From: an uncultured Clostridia bacterium
GTDB lineage: Bacteria > Bacillota > Clostridia > Oscillospirales > Acutalibacteraceae
DNA length: 64,000 nucleotides
NCBI GenBank assembly: GCA_944384985.1
Contig: CALWVM010000002.1
Coordinates: 1 to 64,000, forward strand
Direction: 5' to 3'
In this document: in pieces, positions 42,707 through 50,585 of the stretch
Layout: every line of letters begins with the position of its first letter
How positions within the stretch are numbered: the stretch's first letter is position 1
Translations under genes and position numbers: made by a program
The notes under the pieces: model-generated
Databases searched by the model: none
The model's input: the letters and a program-made list of their open reading frames with translations, nothing else
What the model was told of the DNA's origin: nothing

Positions 42707-44152
42707 ATGCCCAAAGTCAACGCCACACAAATTGCACGTGATCTCAAATCGCACTGGAAATCCCCCGCAGCGGGTAAATTTATTTCTTACCGTGAATTTT
42801 GCGCCTACTCTGTCGGCGGTATCGGCGTCAATACGGTCAATTCTCTGTTCGGCTATGTGGCGCTAAGCGCAAACTGTCTGCTTTTGGGTTCGGCGTATGG
42901 CATTGCGCCGATGGATCTTGCCGTGATGTCGCTTGTAATGAGCGTACTCAACCTCGTGAAGACTCCGTTTATCAGTATGCTCGTGGACAACACCGACACG
43001 AAATACGGCAAATTTCGTCCGTATCTTCTTTATATGGGCGTGCCTACTGCTGTATTGCTATGCGCAATGGCGTTTATCCCGAATTCCCTCAACTATACGC
43101 TCAAATGTGTTTTGCTTGCGCTCGTATACGCATTGCTGATGATCTTTCAGTCGCTTTATGCTCTGGCGTTTACAAGCCTTGCGCAGGTGCTCACGCCTAA
43201 TGGCGAGGAACGCACGCTTCTGCTTTCCGTCAGCCAGTTTATTTACAGCCTCGGTCCCTCCATCGTCAACCTGTTTTTCCCGATTCTCGCCGGGCTTTTT
43301 CCGGATGGCATGCGTGGGTTTGCAGCATATCGGGTGCTGTTCCCGATTTTTTCAGCGGTCGGCGTACTGCTGGGGCTTATCACCTTCCGTGGGACAAAAG
43401 AAAAAATCGTTGTTTCCGCCGGATATGTGGCACGCGTGCGTTTTCGGGACGGCGTCCGCGAGGTGGCCTCCAACCGCTATTTCTGGATCATGACGCTTTA
43501 TAACGTGCTTGGCAGCCTGAAATACGGGATCGGCAGTATCTTGGCATGGTATTGCATTTATTCCATGCGCAGTGAGACGGCTTTGGGTCTCATGAATACC
43601 GTCATCGGAACGGCATCTGTGCCCGGGATGCTGCTCGCGCCCCTGCTTGCCAAAAAGATCGGCAAACGCGCGTGTATCATCTGGTTCAACCTGCTGCGCG
43701 CGGTGTTTGCTGTCGCCATGCTGCTTGCGGAAGATCATGCCGTTCTCTTCCTGCTGTTTTTATATCTTGCAACTGCCTCGATCGGTGGCGACGGCGTCAT
43801 CACGTCTGCAATCACGGCGGATGTGTTTGATTATCAGCAGTGGAAGACCGGCAAGCGGCTGGAAGGCTTCATCACGCAGTTCAGCGGGATGCTCACGACC
43901 GGCGCGGGGATGCTGACAAGTTTGATTTTGCCTTGGTTCTATGAACGATATGGGCTGCAAAACGACTACGACGTTTTGTTTCAAGAGAGCGTGCGCACGC
44001 CGATCTTCAACGTGATGATTATTACAACGGTCATCAGCTGTGTGCTGAGCGTCGTGCCGATGCTTTTTTACGACATCACGGAAAGCCGCCAGCACGAGAT
44101 CATTGCAGATCTGGAATCCCGTGCGCAAAGCGAAAGCGCAGCCGAAAAATAA
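42707..44152 (+). CDS. GPH-family sugar:cation symporter
   Basis: A 481-residue transporter with twelve predicted membrane segments. Its start, SHWKSPAAGKFISYREFCAY, closely matches that of the transporter at 8407-10881, and NTDTKYGKFRPYLLYMGVP is the shared loop 2-3 signature. The two are clear paralogues, but this one has the standard length without a helical tail. The substrate is probably an oligosaccharide or glycoside. It is flanked by terminators and no glycosidase is adjacent. An AGGAG site precedes ATG 42707. Confidence 0.88.
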   Translation: MPKVNATQIARDLKSHWKSPAAGKFISYREFCAYSVGGIGVNTVNSLFGYVALSANCLLLGSAYGIAPMDLAVMSLVMSVLNLVKTPFISMLVDNTDTKYGKFRPYLLYMGVPTAVLLCAMAFIPNSLNYTLKCVLLALVYALLMIFQSLYALAFTSLAQVLTPNGEERTLLLSVSQFIYSLGPSIVNLFFPILAGLFPDGMRGFAAYRVLFPIFSAVGVLLGLITFRGTKEKIVVSAGYVARVRFRDGVREVASNRYFWIMTLYNVLGSLKYGIGSILAWYCIYSMRSETALGLMNTVIGTASVPGMLLAPLLAKKIGKRACIIWFNLLRAVFAVAMLLAEDHAVLFLLFLYLATASIGGDGVITSAITADVFDYQQWKTGKRLEGFITQFSGMLTTGAGMLTSLILPWFYERYGLQNDYDVLFQESVRTPIFNVMIITTVISCVLSVVPMLFYDITESRQHEIIADLESRAQSESAAEK

Positions 44153-44170
44153 ATACGATTACAAAAAGCA

Positions 44171-44200
44171 AAAGCACCAAGTCGAAAGACCTGGTGCTTT
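44171..44200. terminator. Bidirectional terminator between GPH gene and tRNA-Val
   Basis: A 13-bp stem with one mismatch: AAAGCACCAAGTC (44171-44183) and GACCTGGTGCTTT (44188-44200), loop 4 nt, T-rich on both strands. Confidence 0.85.
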
Positions 44201-44202
44201 TT

Positions 44203-44278
44203 TGGTGGACGTTAACGGACTCGAACCGCTGACCCTTCGCACGTCAAGCGAATGCTCTACCAACTGAGCTAAACGTCC
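44203..44278 (-). tRNA. tRNA-Val (anticodon GAC)
   Basis: A 76-nt minus-strand tRNA with acceptor GGACGTT/AACGTCC, discriminator A and encoded CCA (44205-44203). The D arm reads GCTCAGTTGGTAGAGC, the anticodon loop TTGACGT gives GAC, closed by TTCGC/GCGAA, and the T arm is GCGGTTCGAGTCCGT. It reads GUC and GUU codons. Confidence 0.95.
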
Positions 44279-44297
44279 AAAGCAATGTTGCTGTTGT

Positions 44298-44326
44298 ATT
44301 ATAGCGAAGTTGAAAGGAAAAATCAA
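44298..44326 (-). promoter_or_regulatory. Promoter of tRNA-Val
   Basis: Minus-strand TTGATT (44326-44321), a 17-bp spacer and TATAAT (44303-44298), about 15 bp upstream of the mature 5' end. Confidence 0.75.
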
Positions 44327-44369
44327 GTCCTAATTTTCGTTTTTTCGAAATTTTTCAAATATTCTTTCA

Positions 44370-44398
44370 GAATATGGTTTTGCACGCATGCATAGATA
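44370..44398 (+). promoter_or_regulatory. Candidate sigma-E promoter of the spoIVFA/spoIVFB-like pair
   Basis: GAATATG (44370-44376), a 14-bp spacer and CATAGATA (44391-44398) resemble the sigma-E consensus (kmATATT, 14 bp, CATACAmT). The start near 44405 would favour ATG 44425 over GTG 44413 for the downstream gene. It has no good sigma-A match. Confidence 0.4.
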
Positions 44399-44424
44399 TA
44401 AGGGGAAAGGAAGTGTGCGCGGCT

Positions 44425-45294
44425 ATGTACGAGGAGGAAAACCGGCAGTATCGAAAGCGGGAAGCAGCAAAAACAGAGGCGTCGGATGAACGGATGATTC
44501 GTACCCGCCGCCGTGACGAGGAGACGTACGACGCGCCGAAACGCGACTTTTTGCTGCATACGCTGCTTGTGCAGGTGATCGTATGCGCGCTGTTGGCGCT
44601 GGGCGTGTTCGCCATGTACCGTTCCGGATTTTCGGGCTTTGCGGCTTTCCGGCAGGTGTATACTTCTATTTTCGGAGCAAACAGCGAACTTGCCGCCCTT
44701 TCCGATGCAGTGGAGCGTCTCGGTGATCGTGTGTTTGGCACGCAATCCAATCCGGATACAGAAACAGAGCCGCAGACGACTGCCGCTGAGACTGAGACCT
44801 CCGGCGACGCGAATACGGATGCGCTGACGGGCGCGGGTGGTGAAGATTTACACCTGGCGGCGGACAATACCTCTTTTGCCCCATACGTCATCACCGGCGT
44901 ATTTCATGTGCCGGTTGAATATACGCGCGTCACCTCCGATTTCGGTTATCGTGTCAATCCCGTAACAGAGGAAGCGGGTTTCCATTCCGGCATCGATCTT
45001 GCCGCACCGCACGGGAATCCCATTTACGCCGCTTTTGCAGGAAAGGTGGAAACAGTCGATTATTCCGAAGCGCGTGGGAATTATATCGTGCTTTCCCACG
45101 GCGACGGCGTGCAGACCGTCTATTGCCATTGCAGCGAGATTATAGCCGAAGTCGGTGCAGTGCTCAACGCGGGCGAGGTGATCGCGCGGGTGGGCAGCAC
45201 GGGGCAGTCCACAGGGCCGCACCTGCATTTTGAGGTGCGCATCCGCGATGTGCGCTGCAATCCCGCATGGCTTTTATCTGCCGATGCGGGTTAA
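44425..45294 (+). CDS. M23 (LytM-like) peptidase-family protein, SpoIVFA-like
   Basis: A 289-residue protein with a basic/acidic cytosolic N-terminus, one membrane helix (about residues 47-66), an acidic Thr/Glu-rich linker (about 105-135) and a C-terminal M23 domain (about 165-275). The metal ligands are present: HSGIDLAAPHG (HxxxD) and HLHFEV (HxH). Usually such domains cleave peptidoglycan cross-links. Because a SpoIVFB-like protease gene overlaps its 3' end, it most likely plays the SpoIVFA role, holding that protease in the outer forespore membrane, although unlike B. subtilis SpoIVFA it keeps the zinc site. Start ATG 44425 has GGAAG 12 nt upstream; GTG 44413 is an alternative. Confidence 0.8.
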   Translation: MYEEENRQYRKREAAKTEASDERMIRTRRRDEETYDAPKRDFLLHTLLVQVIVCALLALGVFAMYRSGFSGFAAFRQVYTSIFGANSELAALSDAVERLGDRVFGTQSNPDTETEPQTTAAETETSGDANTDALTGAGGEDLHLAADNTSFAPYVITGVFHVPVEYTRVTSDFGYRVNPVTEEAGFHSGIDLAAPHGNPIYAAFAGKVETVDYSEARGNYIVLSHGDGVQTVYCHCSEIIAEVGAVLNAGEVIARVGSTGQSTGPHLHFEVRIRDVRCNPAWLLSADAG

Positions 45295-45892
45295 TATCTG
45301 CGGCGTACAGGTTCGCGTTGGGTTCCTTTTTGCGTTTTCCGTCTGCTTTGTACTCACCACCGCCGAAGACGCGGTTGTGCGCATGGCAGTCATTTTTTCC
45401 TTGCTGCACGAGTGCGGGCACCTGCTGGCGGATTTTCTGTTCGGCTGCAAGCCGCGCGCTGTTTCTCTGGGACTTTTCGGGATGACCATCACGCGCGCCG
45501 AGGATCTTTCTCTAAGCTATCGCCAGGAGATCTGCAGCGCGCTTGCAGGGCCGGCTGTCAATTTGATTTTTGCCGCTGTATGCGGGCTTTTGTATCTTCT
45601 GCTGCATACCCCAGCGCTTTTGACTGCGGCCGGAGTCAACTTGAGCATATTTGTGTTCAATGCCATGCCGGTGTTTTCGCTGGACGGCGGGAAAGCGCTG
45701 GAAGCATTTTTGCGCATACATGTTTCGGACGTCCACTGTCAGATTGCGATCCAAAAAACCGTTTCGCTTCTGTTTATCGCCGTGTGTATGGGCTACGGCT
45801 TTTATGTGCTGATCCAAAGCGAGGGGAACTTTTCCCTTTTGCTGCTTTGCGTCTATCTGATCGTTGTTTTATTTCTGAAATGCGGGGGATGA
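45284..45892 (+). CDS. spoIVFB: M50 site-2 intramembrane protease, SpoIVFB-like
   Basis: A 202-residue membrane metalloprotease with about six membrane segments. LLHECGHLLADF holds HExxH, and FNAMPVFSLDGGKALE is the second metal-ligand motif (NxxPxxxLDGG). Family members cut pro-sigma-K and so switch on late mother-cell genes in sporulation. The size and compact shape fit SpoIVFB rather than the larger RseP type. It overlaps the SpoIVFA-like gene by 11 bp. The pro-sigma-K gene is not in this window, so the assignment rests on motifs and context; the symbol is the likely orthologue. Confidence 0.82.
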   Translation: MRVNICGVQVRVGFLFAFSVCFVLTTAEDAVVRMAVIFSLLHECGHLLADFLFGCKPRAVSLGLFGMTITRAEDLSLSYRQEICSALAGPAVNLIFAAVCGLLYLLLHTPALLTAAGVNLSIFVFNAMPVFSLDGGKALEAFLRIHVSDVHCQIAIQKTVSLLFIAVCMGYGFYVLIQSEGNFSLLLLCVYLIVVLFLKCGG

Positions 45893-45952
45893 TTTGCATT
45901 TCCCGCACTTTTCGTGTAGAATATTCCCATCACGAGAAAGAGGTACACGGAA

Positions 45953-47794
45953 TTGAGAAAAGAATGGGAATATCTGCTTGACGGTGTGCAAAAGCCCGCG
46001 CGCTATACGGGCGGGGAGCTCGGCAGCATCATAAAGGACAAGTCCGCTGTCAAACTGCGCTATGCCTTTTGCTTTCCCGACAGCTACGAGATCGGGATGT
46101 CGCATCTGGGCATGAAAATTCTGTACGGGCTTGTGAATGAACGCCCGGATGCTTGGTGCGAGCGCGTGTTCGCGCCCTGGGTCGATATGGAGGAAAAGAT
46201 GCGCGCGCACGGCGTGCCGCTCTATGCGCTCGAAAGCGGCGACCCGATCTCGGAATTCGATTTGATCGGCTTTACGCTGCAATACGAACTCAGCTACACA
46301 AATGTGCTCAATATGCTTGACCTCGGCGGCGTTCCTTTGCGCTCTCGCGACCGCACGGCGCTCACGCCCCTTGTCATCGGCGGGGGGCCGTGTGTCTGCA
46401 ATCCAGAACCTTTAGCGGATTTCTTTGATATCTTCCTGCCGGGCGAGGGGGAGGAGGTCACCAACGAGCTGATTGATTTGCTCATTGCACACAAAGAAAA
46501 AGGTTCCACCAAGCTCGAATTCCTGCGCGAAGCCGCCAGGATCGAGGGCGTGTATGTGCCCGCTTTTTATGATGTCACCTACCATGCAGACGGTACTCTC
46601 GAAGCGGTGACACCGACAGAGACAGCACCTGCAAAAGTTAAAAAGCGCGTGATCGCCGATCTCGATTCCGTATATTACCCGAAGCAATTTGTCGTACCCT
46701 TTGTAGATGTGGTGCACGACCGCGCCGTTGCGGAGGTGTTCCGCGGCTGCATTCGCGGCTGCCGTTTCTGCCAGGCGGGATTCATTTACCGGCCGATTCG
46801 CGAAAAAAGCAGCGACACGGTCAACCGCCAGGCAAAAACCCTTTGCGAAAGCACGGGCTATGACGAGGTTTCGCTTTGCTCGTTGAGCACCAGCGATTAT
46901 TCCGAAGTGGAGGACCTGATCCCGAAACTGCTTTCCTGGGCGCCGGATGAAAAGATCAACGTATCTCTGCCATCTTTGCGCGTGGACAATTTCTCGGAAT
47001 CCTTAATGGAAGAACTCAAAAAAGTCCGAAAAAGCGGGCTTACTTTCGCGCCCGAAGCGGGTACGCAGCGGCTTCGCGATGCGATCAATAAAAATGTTAC
47101 GGAAGAAGTAGTCCTCGGTACTGCCGCGCAGGCATTCCGCGGCGGCTGGACTTCGGTCAAGCTCTACTTTATGATGGGCCTGCCGACAGAAACGCTTGAG
47201 GACGTGGCGGGTATTGCCGAGCTTGCGCAAAAGGTTGTCAACGAATTTTATCACAACCCCGACAAACCCAAAGGCAAAGGCGTCACGGTCAGCGTAAGCG
47301 TGGCATCTTTTGTGCCTAAGCCCTTTACGCCGTTCCAGTGGGAGCCGCAGGACACCATGGAGCAGCTTGCCGAAAAGCAGAAGTATCTAATGGAAAATGT
47401 GCATACCGGCAAAATCCGCGTGAGCTGGCACCAACCGCACACGAGTTTTCTGGAGGGCGTGTTCGCGCGCGGGGATCGTAAACTGTGCGATGTTCTGGAA
47501 GAAGCGTGGAAGCGCGGCTGCAAATTTGACGGCTGGGATGAGTTTTTCCGGTTCGACGCTTGGATGCTGGCGTTTGAAACCTGCGGTGTTGATCCGGCGT
47601 TTTATACGAACCGCCGCCGCGATTTTTCGGAGCTCTTGCCGTGGGAACATCTGGATTACGGTATCCGCAGAGCGTTTTTGGAGGAGGAGAACCGTAAAGC
47701 GCACGAAAGCGTCACTTCGCCGAACTGTCGCCAGAAGTGTTCCGCCTGCGGCGCGGCGCGCTTGAACGGAGGGCACTGCGATGCAATTCAATGA
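45953..47794 (+). CDS. Radical SAM protein with N-terminal B12-binding-like domain (TIGR03960-type)
   Basis: A 613-residue protein. The N-terminal 200 residues resemble a cobalamin-binding Rossmann domain (LIGFTLQYELSYTNVLNMLDLGG and IGGGPCVCNPEP); the central radical SAM domain has CX3CX2C in FRGCIRGCRFCQAGF (about residues 263-277), with PEAGTQRLRDAIN and GLPTE segments downstream. The C-terminal end is Cys-rich (CRQKCSACGAARL). The family is widespread in Clostridia and of unknown function. The start is TTG at 45953 behind AAAGAGG. The next gene overlaps by 14 bp and encodes its standard partner. Confidence 0.85.
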   Translation: MRKEWEYLLDGVQKPARYTGGELGSIIKDKSAVKLRYAFCFPDSYEIGMSHLGMKILYGLVNERPDAWCERVFAPWVDMEEKMRAHGVPLYALESGDPISEFDLIGFTLQYELSYTNVLNMLDLGGVPLRSRDRTALTPLVIGGGPCVCNPEPLADFFDIFLPGEGEEVTNELIDLLIAHKEKGSTKLEFLREAARIEGVYVPAFYDVTYHADGTLEAVTPTETAPAKVKKRVIADLDSVYYPKQFVVPFVDVVHDRAVAEVFRGCIRGCRFCQAGFIYRPIREKSSDTVNRQAKTLCESTGYDEVSLCSLSTSDYSEVEDLIPKLLSWAPDEKINVSLPSLRVDNFSESLMEELKKVRKSGLTFAPEAGTQRLRDAINKNVTEEVVLGTAAQAFRGGWTSVKLYFMMGLPTETLEDVAGIAELAQKVVNEFYHNPDKPKGKGVTVSVSVASFVPKPFTPFQWEPQDTMEQLAEKQKYLMENVHTGKIRVSWHQPHTSFLEGVFARGDRKLCDVLEEAWKRGCKFDGWDEFFRFDAWMLAFETCGVDPAFYTNRRRDFSELLPWEHLDYGIRRAFLEEENRKAHESVTSPNCRQKCSACGAARLNGGHCDAIQ

Positions 47795-48452
47795 AGTACG
47801 CGTATTTTTCACCAAAACCGGCATGGCAAAGTATATTTCGCATCTGGATTTGATGCGCTGTATGACCCGTGCACTGCGACGTGCGCAGATCCCGCTTTGG
47901 TATACGGAGGGGTTCAATCCACATCTGTTCATGACCTTTGCGCGCCCGCTGCCTTTGGGCGTGGAGAGTCTTTGCGAATCCGTAGATATCCGCCTGGTTG
48001 GCGAGATGACATTCCGCGAGATCAAAACCCGGCTAAACGACGCGCTCCCGCGTGACATTACCGTGATAAGTGTTGCAAAGCCTGTCCATAAGCCCACGGA
48101 GATCGCCTTCGCGGAGTATGAGATCCGCCTGTTTTCCGATGATCCCGCCGCGTTGATGAAAGCTGTGGAGGCCCGCTTTGCCGCCGAAACGCTCCCCGTA
48201 CAGAAAAAAGCGAAGCAGGGGAAGCGCCGCGTGGAAAAAGAAGTAGACATCAAGCCGAATATCCTCGCATTTGAGTCGTCGCTTCAGGCGGACAGCGTTA
48301 CCCTTTCGGTGCGCGTGACGGCGGGCGACCAGAATAATGTCAGTCCCGCGCTGCTGCTGGAGGCGTTGACTTTGAACTGCTCGGGTGTCGTGAAGCATAC
48401 CGATATTCTCAAACGACGTGTGCTTCTCCAAAACGGCAAGACGTTCTGCTGA
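47781..48452 (+). CDS. Radical SAM-linked protein, DUF2344/TIGR03936-type
   Basis: A 223-residue protein found next to, or fused to, the preceding radical SAM family. Signatures are RVFFTKTGMAKYISHLDLMRCMTRALRRAQIP and YTEGFNPHLFMTFARPLPLG near the N-terminus. Its role is unknown; a link to RNA or ribosome modification has been suggested because it is often followed by RNase G and ribosomal protein genes, but here neither follows. GAGGG precedes the ATG within the upstream gene. Confidence 0.85.
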   Translation: MQFNEVRVFFTKTGMAKYISHLDLMRCMTRALRRAQIPLWYTEGFNPHLFMTFARPLPLGVESLCESVDIRLVGEMTFREIKTRLNDALPRDITVISVAKPVHKPTEIAFAEYEIRLFSDDPAALMKAVEARFAAETLPVQKKAKQGKRRVEKEVDIKPNILAFESSLQADSVTLSVRVTAGDQNNVSPALLLEALTLNCSGVVKHTDILKRRVLLQNGKTFC

Positions 48453-48476
48453 GTTTAAATTTTATATGCAGCTTTA

Positions 48477-48510
48477 AAAGCCGTCGAATTTTTTTCGGCG
48501 GTTTTTATAT
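48477..48510 (+). terminator. Terminator after the radical SAM pair
   Basis: CCGTCGAA pairs with TTCGGCGG (one wobble) and is followed by TTTTTATAT. Confidence 0.65.
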
Positions 48511-48516
48511 TTTCTA

Positions 48517-48559
48517 TTGACAATTCTGTTATAACTGTATATACTGTTCATACACAGTA
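48517..48559 (+). promoter_or_regulatory. Promoter and candidate operator of the GntR-ABC operon
   Basis: Consensus TTGACA (48517-48522), a 17-bp spacer and TATACT (48540-48545). An inverted repeat TACTG, 8 bp, CAGTA (48542-48559) overlaps the -10 box and start site, and is a plausible site for the encoded GntR regulator. Confidence 0.7.
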
Positions 48560-48573
48560 AGGCGGTGAATTTC

Positions 48574-48951
48574 GTGCACATTTTCATCGACAATAAAAGC
48601 GGCGTTCCGATCTATGAGCAGATCTATTCACAGATCAAAACGCAGATCATCAGCGGGGCGCTTCGAGAAAACGAGGCGCTGCCCTCCATCCGTAATCTTG
48701 CCAAGGACTTGCGTATCAGCGTGATTACGACCAAACGTGCCTACGACGAGTTAGAAAGAGAGGGCTTTCTGTATACGGTTGCCGGCAAAGGCAGCTTTGT
48801 CGCGCCGAAAAACACAGAACTGCTGCGTGAAGAGAATCTCAAAGCGATCGAAGCGCATTTAAGCGAAGTCGTGCGCCTTGCTGCTTCGTGCAATCTGACG
48901 CGCGCGGACATTTTAGAAATGCTCGATTTGCTAACGGAGGAAGAAAAATGA
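48574..48951 (+). CDS. GntR-family regulator, YtrA subfamily
   Basis: A 125-residue protein with only a short C-terminal part after the winged helix, as in the YtrA branch. IPIYEQIYSQIKTQIISGALRENEALPSIRNLAKDL-type sequence spans about residues 10-45 (here VPIYEQIYSQ...ALRENEALPSIRNLA), and ISVITTKRAYDELEREGFLYTVAGKGSFVA completes the wing. YtrA-type regulators repress linked ABC transporter genes and respond to envelope stress or antibiotics. The GTG at 48574 has AAGGCGG at 8 nt; a GTG at 48565 overlaps that site. It overlaps the ABC gene by ATGA. Confidence 0.9.
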   Translation: MHIFIDNKSGVPIYEQIYSQIKTQIISGALRENEALPSIRNLAKDLRISVITTKRAYDELEREGFLYTVAGKGSFVAPKNTELLREENLKAIEAHLSEVVRLAASCNLTRADILEMLDLLTEEEK

Positions 48952-49796
48952 ACGCACTGGAGATTACGGGGCTTTGCAAATCCTATCCCGATTTTACGTT
49001 GAACCATTTAAATTTGACCCTGCCGAGCGGTTGTGTTATGGGGCTGGTCGGCGAAAACGGCGCAGGAAAAAGCACTACCATGAAGCTGATTCTCAATATG
49101 CTGCGGCGCGACGCGGGGTATGTGTCTGTCCTCGGTATGGATAATCTTGCAGATGACCGCCGCATCAAAGAGGAGGTCGGTGTGGTGCTCGACGACGTTG
49201 GTTTCCCCGGGTGCTTAACGCCGAAGCAGATCAGCAATATCCTGCGGCGCACCTATCAAAACTGGAGCGATGACGATTTTGCCCGGTTTCTCGAAAGACT
49301 GAATTTGCCGACGGATAAAGCGTTTGAAACTTTTTCCCGCGGCATGAAGATGAAACTCGGCATCGCCGTTGCGCTGTCCCATTCGCCGAAGCTTTTGCTG
49401 CTCGATGAAGCGACAAGCGGTCTTGACCCGGTCGTGCGCGATGAGGTTGTCACCCTGTTTGGAGAGTTCACGCGCGACGAAAACCATGCGGTGCTCATCT
49501 CCTCGCACATCGTCAGCGACTTGGAAAAGATCTGCGATTATGTCGCATTTCTGCACAAAGGAAACCTTTTGCTGTGCGAGGAAAAGGATGCGCTGCTTGA
49601 AAAATACGGCATTGTCCGCTGTACGAACGAGCAACTGGCGATGCTGCCGCAAGAAGTGGTGCACGGGGTCAAGCGTTCCCCATACGGCGTAGAAGCGGTC
49701 GTAGAACGCGCAGCAGCGCCTGCTTCGTTTTCGGTCAGCAGCATGGATCTTGAGCAAATCTTTTTATTCTTGATTCGGGAGGCACAGAGCGTATGA
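48948..49796 (+). CDS. ABC transporter ATP-binding protein
   Basis: A 282-residue ATPase. Walker A is GENGAGKST (about residues 38-46), the signature is FSRGMKMKLGIA rather than a canonical LSGGQ, Walker B is LLLLDEATSGLDP, and the switch His is in SSHIVSDLEK. The noncanonical signature is common in the YtrB/EcsA-like group of Gram-positive exporters. It pairs with the permease encoded downstream by an ATGA overlap. Substrate unknown; a drug, peptide or wall-precursor role is possible. Confidence 0.92.
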   Translation: MNALEITGLCKSYPDFTLNHLNLTLPSGCVMGLVGENGAGKSTTMKLILNMLRRDAGYVSVLGMDNLADDRRIKEEVGVVLDDVGFPGCLTPKQISNILRRTYQNWSDDDFARFLERLNLPTDKAFETFSRGMKMKLGIAVALSHSPKLLLLDEATSGLDPVVRDEVVTLFGEFTRDENHAVLISSHIVSDLEKICDYVAFLHKGNLLLCEEKDALLEKYGIVRCTNEQLAMLPQEVVHGVKRSPYGVEAVVERAAAPASFSVSSMDLEQIFLFLIREAQSV

Positions 49797-50428
49797 AAGG
49801 CTTGGTTTTAAAAGACATTTATATGGCGGTGAAATACTGCCGGATTTATTTTCTGATCGCTGTTGTTTTCGCGGTGGTGTATGTCTGGAGCGATAATTTA
49901 TTTTTGGCGGCGTACCCTGTGCTTTTGGCAAGTGCAGTATCAGTTAATCTGCTTTCCTATGACGAAAAAAGCAAATGGTCCTCGTATGCGGGTACGTTTC
50001 CCTATACCCGTGCGCAGCTTGTCGCCGCGAAATACATCGTCACGCTGCTGGCACTCGGTGTCAGTGTTCTGCTGATGGGGCTTGGCTTTGCGGCACATAT
50101 GCTCGTTGTGGGCGATTTTCAGCTTTCGAAGCTTCTGACCTTTTTCGGTTTGCTTGTGTGCGTCGGGTTTGCAAGCCCGAGTTTCATGCTGCCCATCATT
50201 TTCCGTTTCGGCGTGGAAAAGGGGAGGATCGCTTACTACGCCGTGCTTGTCTTTTTCTGTGCCGCAGTCGGCGCACTCGGGGTGGTTGGTCCGGATGCAG
50301 GCGTTTTGGATTTGCCTGTTGCACAGAACGCGGGTGTCCTGCTTGCAGCAGCGCTGATCGGTGTGGTCCTCTTTGCCGGTTCGTGGTTTTTGTCCGTCCG
50401 CATCTACGCCAAACGCGAGCTGTCTTGA
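49793..50428 (+). CDS. ABC-2 type permease subunit
   Basis: A 211-residue membrane protein with six predicted membrane segments. It starts MKGLVLKDIYMAVKYCRIYF and has YDEKSKWSSYAGTFPYTRAQLVAAKYI, the loop typical of the ABC2_membrane_5-like permeases paired with YtrA-type operons. It probably forms a homodimer or pairs with another permease outside the operon. Coupled to the ATPase by overlap. The -35 box of the next operon overlaps its last codons. Confidence 0.85.
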   Translation: MKGLVLKDIYMAVKYCRIYFLIAVVFAVVYVWSDNLFLAAYPVLLASAVSVNLLSYDEKSKWSSYAGTFPYTRAQLVAAKYIVTLLALGVSVLLMGLGFAAHMLVVGDFQLSKLLTFFGLLVCVGFASPSFMLPIIFRFGVEKGRIAYYAVLVFFCAAVGALGVVGPDAGVLDLPVAQNAGVLLAAALIGVVLFAGSWFLSVRIYAKRELS

Positions 50429-50494
50429 CTTTTTTCAAAAAACAGCGCATACTCTGCATGACAACCGACGGTTGAATTTTACAACCGTCGGTTG
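50425..50494 (+). promoter_or_regulatory. Promoter with double palindromic operator of the XRE operon
   Basis: TTGACT (50425-50430), a 17-bp spacer and CATACT (50448-50453) put the start near 50460. Directly after it lie two 13-bp palindromes, CAACCGACGGTTG (50462-50474) and CAACCGTCGGTTG (50482-50494), 20 bp centre to centre, on the same face of the helix. Each is self-complementary around one central base, and the two are reverse complements of each other. No T-run follows, so an operator fits better than a terminator. The XRE protein encoded 92 bp downstream is the natural candidate. Confidence 0.65.
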
Positions 50495-50585
50495 ATTCAA
50501 CGAACGCTCTGTTTACTTTTGCGGTTCCGGCTGTTGTAATAAAAGTGCGAACGGCAGTAACGCCGCGCGGAAAGGATGAAACAGC

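Noticed and set aside
50462-50494. Reading the double palindrome as a plain terminator of the ABC operon
   Set aside because: There is no T-run on either strand, and a good promoter lies just upstream, so an operator or RNA switch explains it better.
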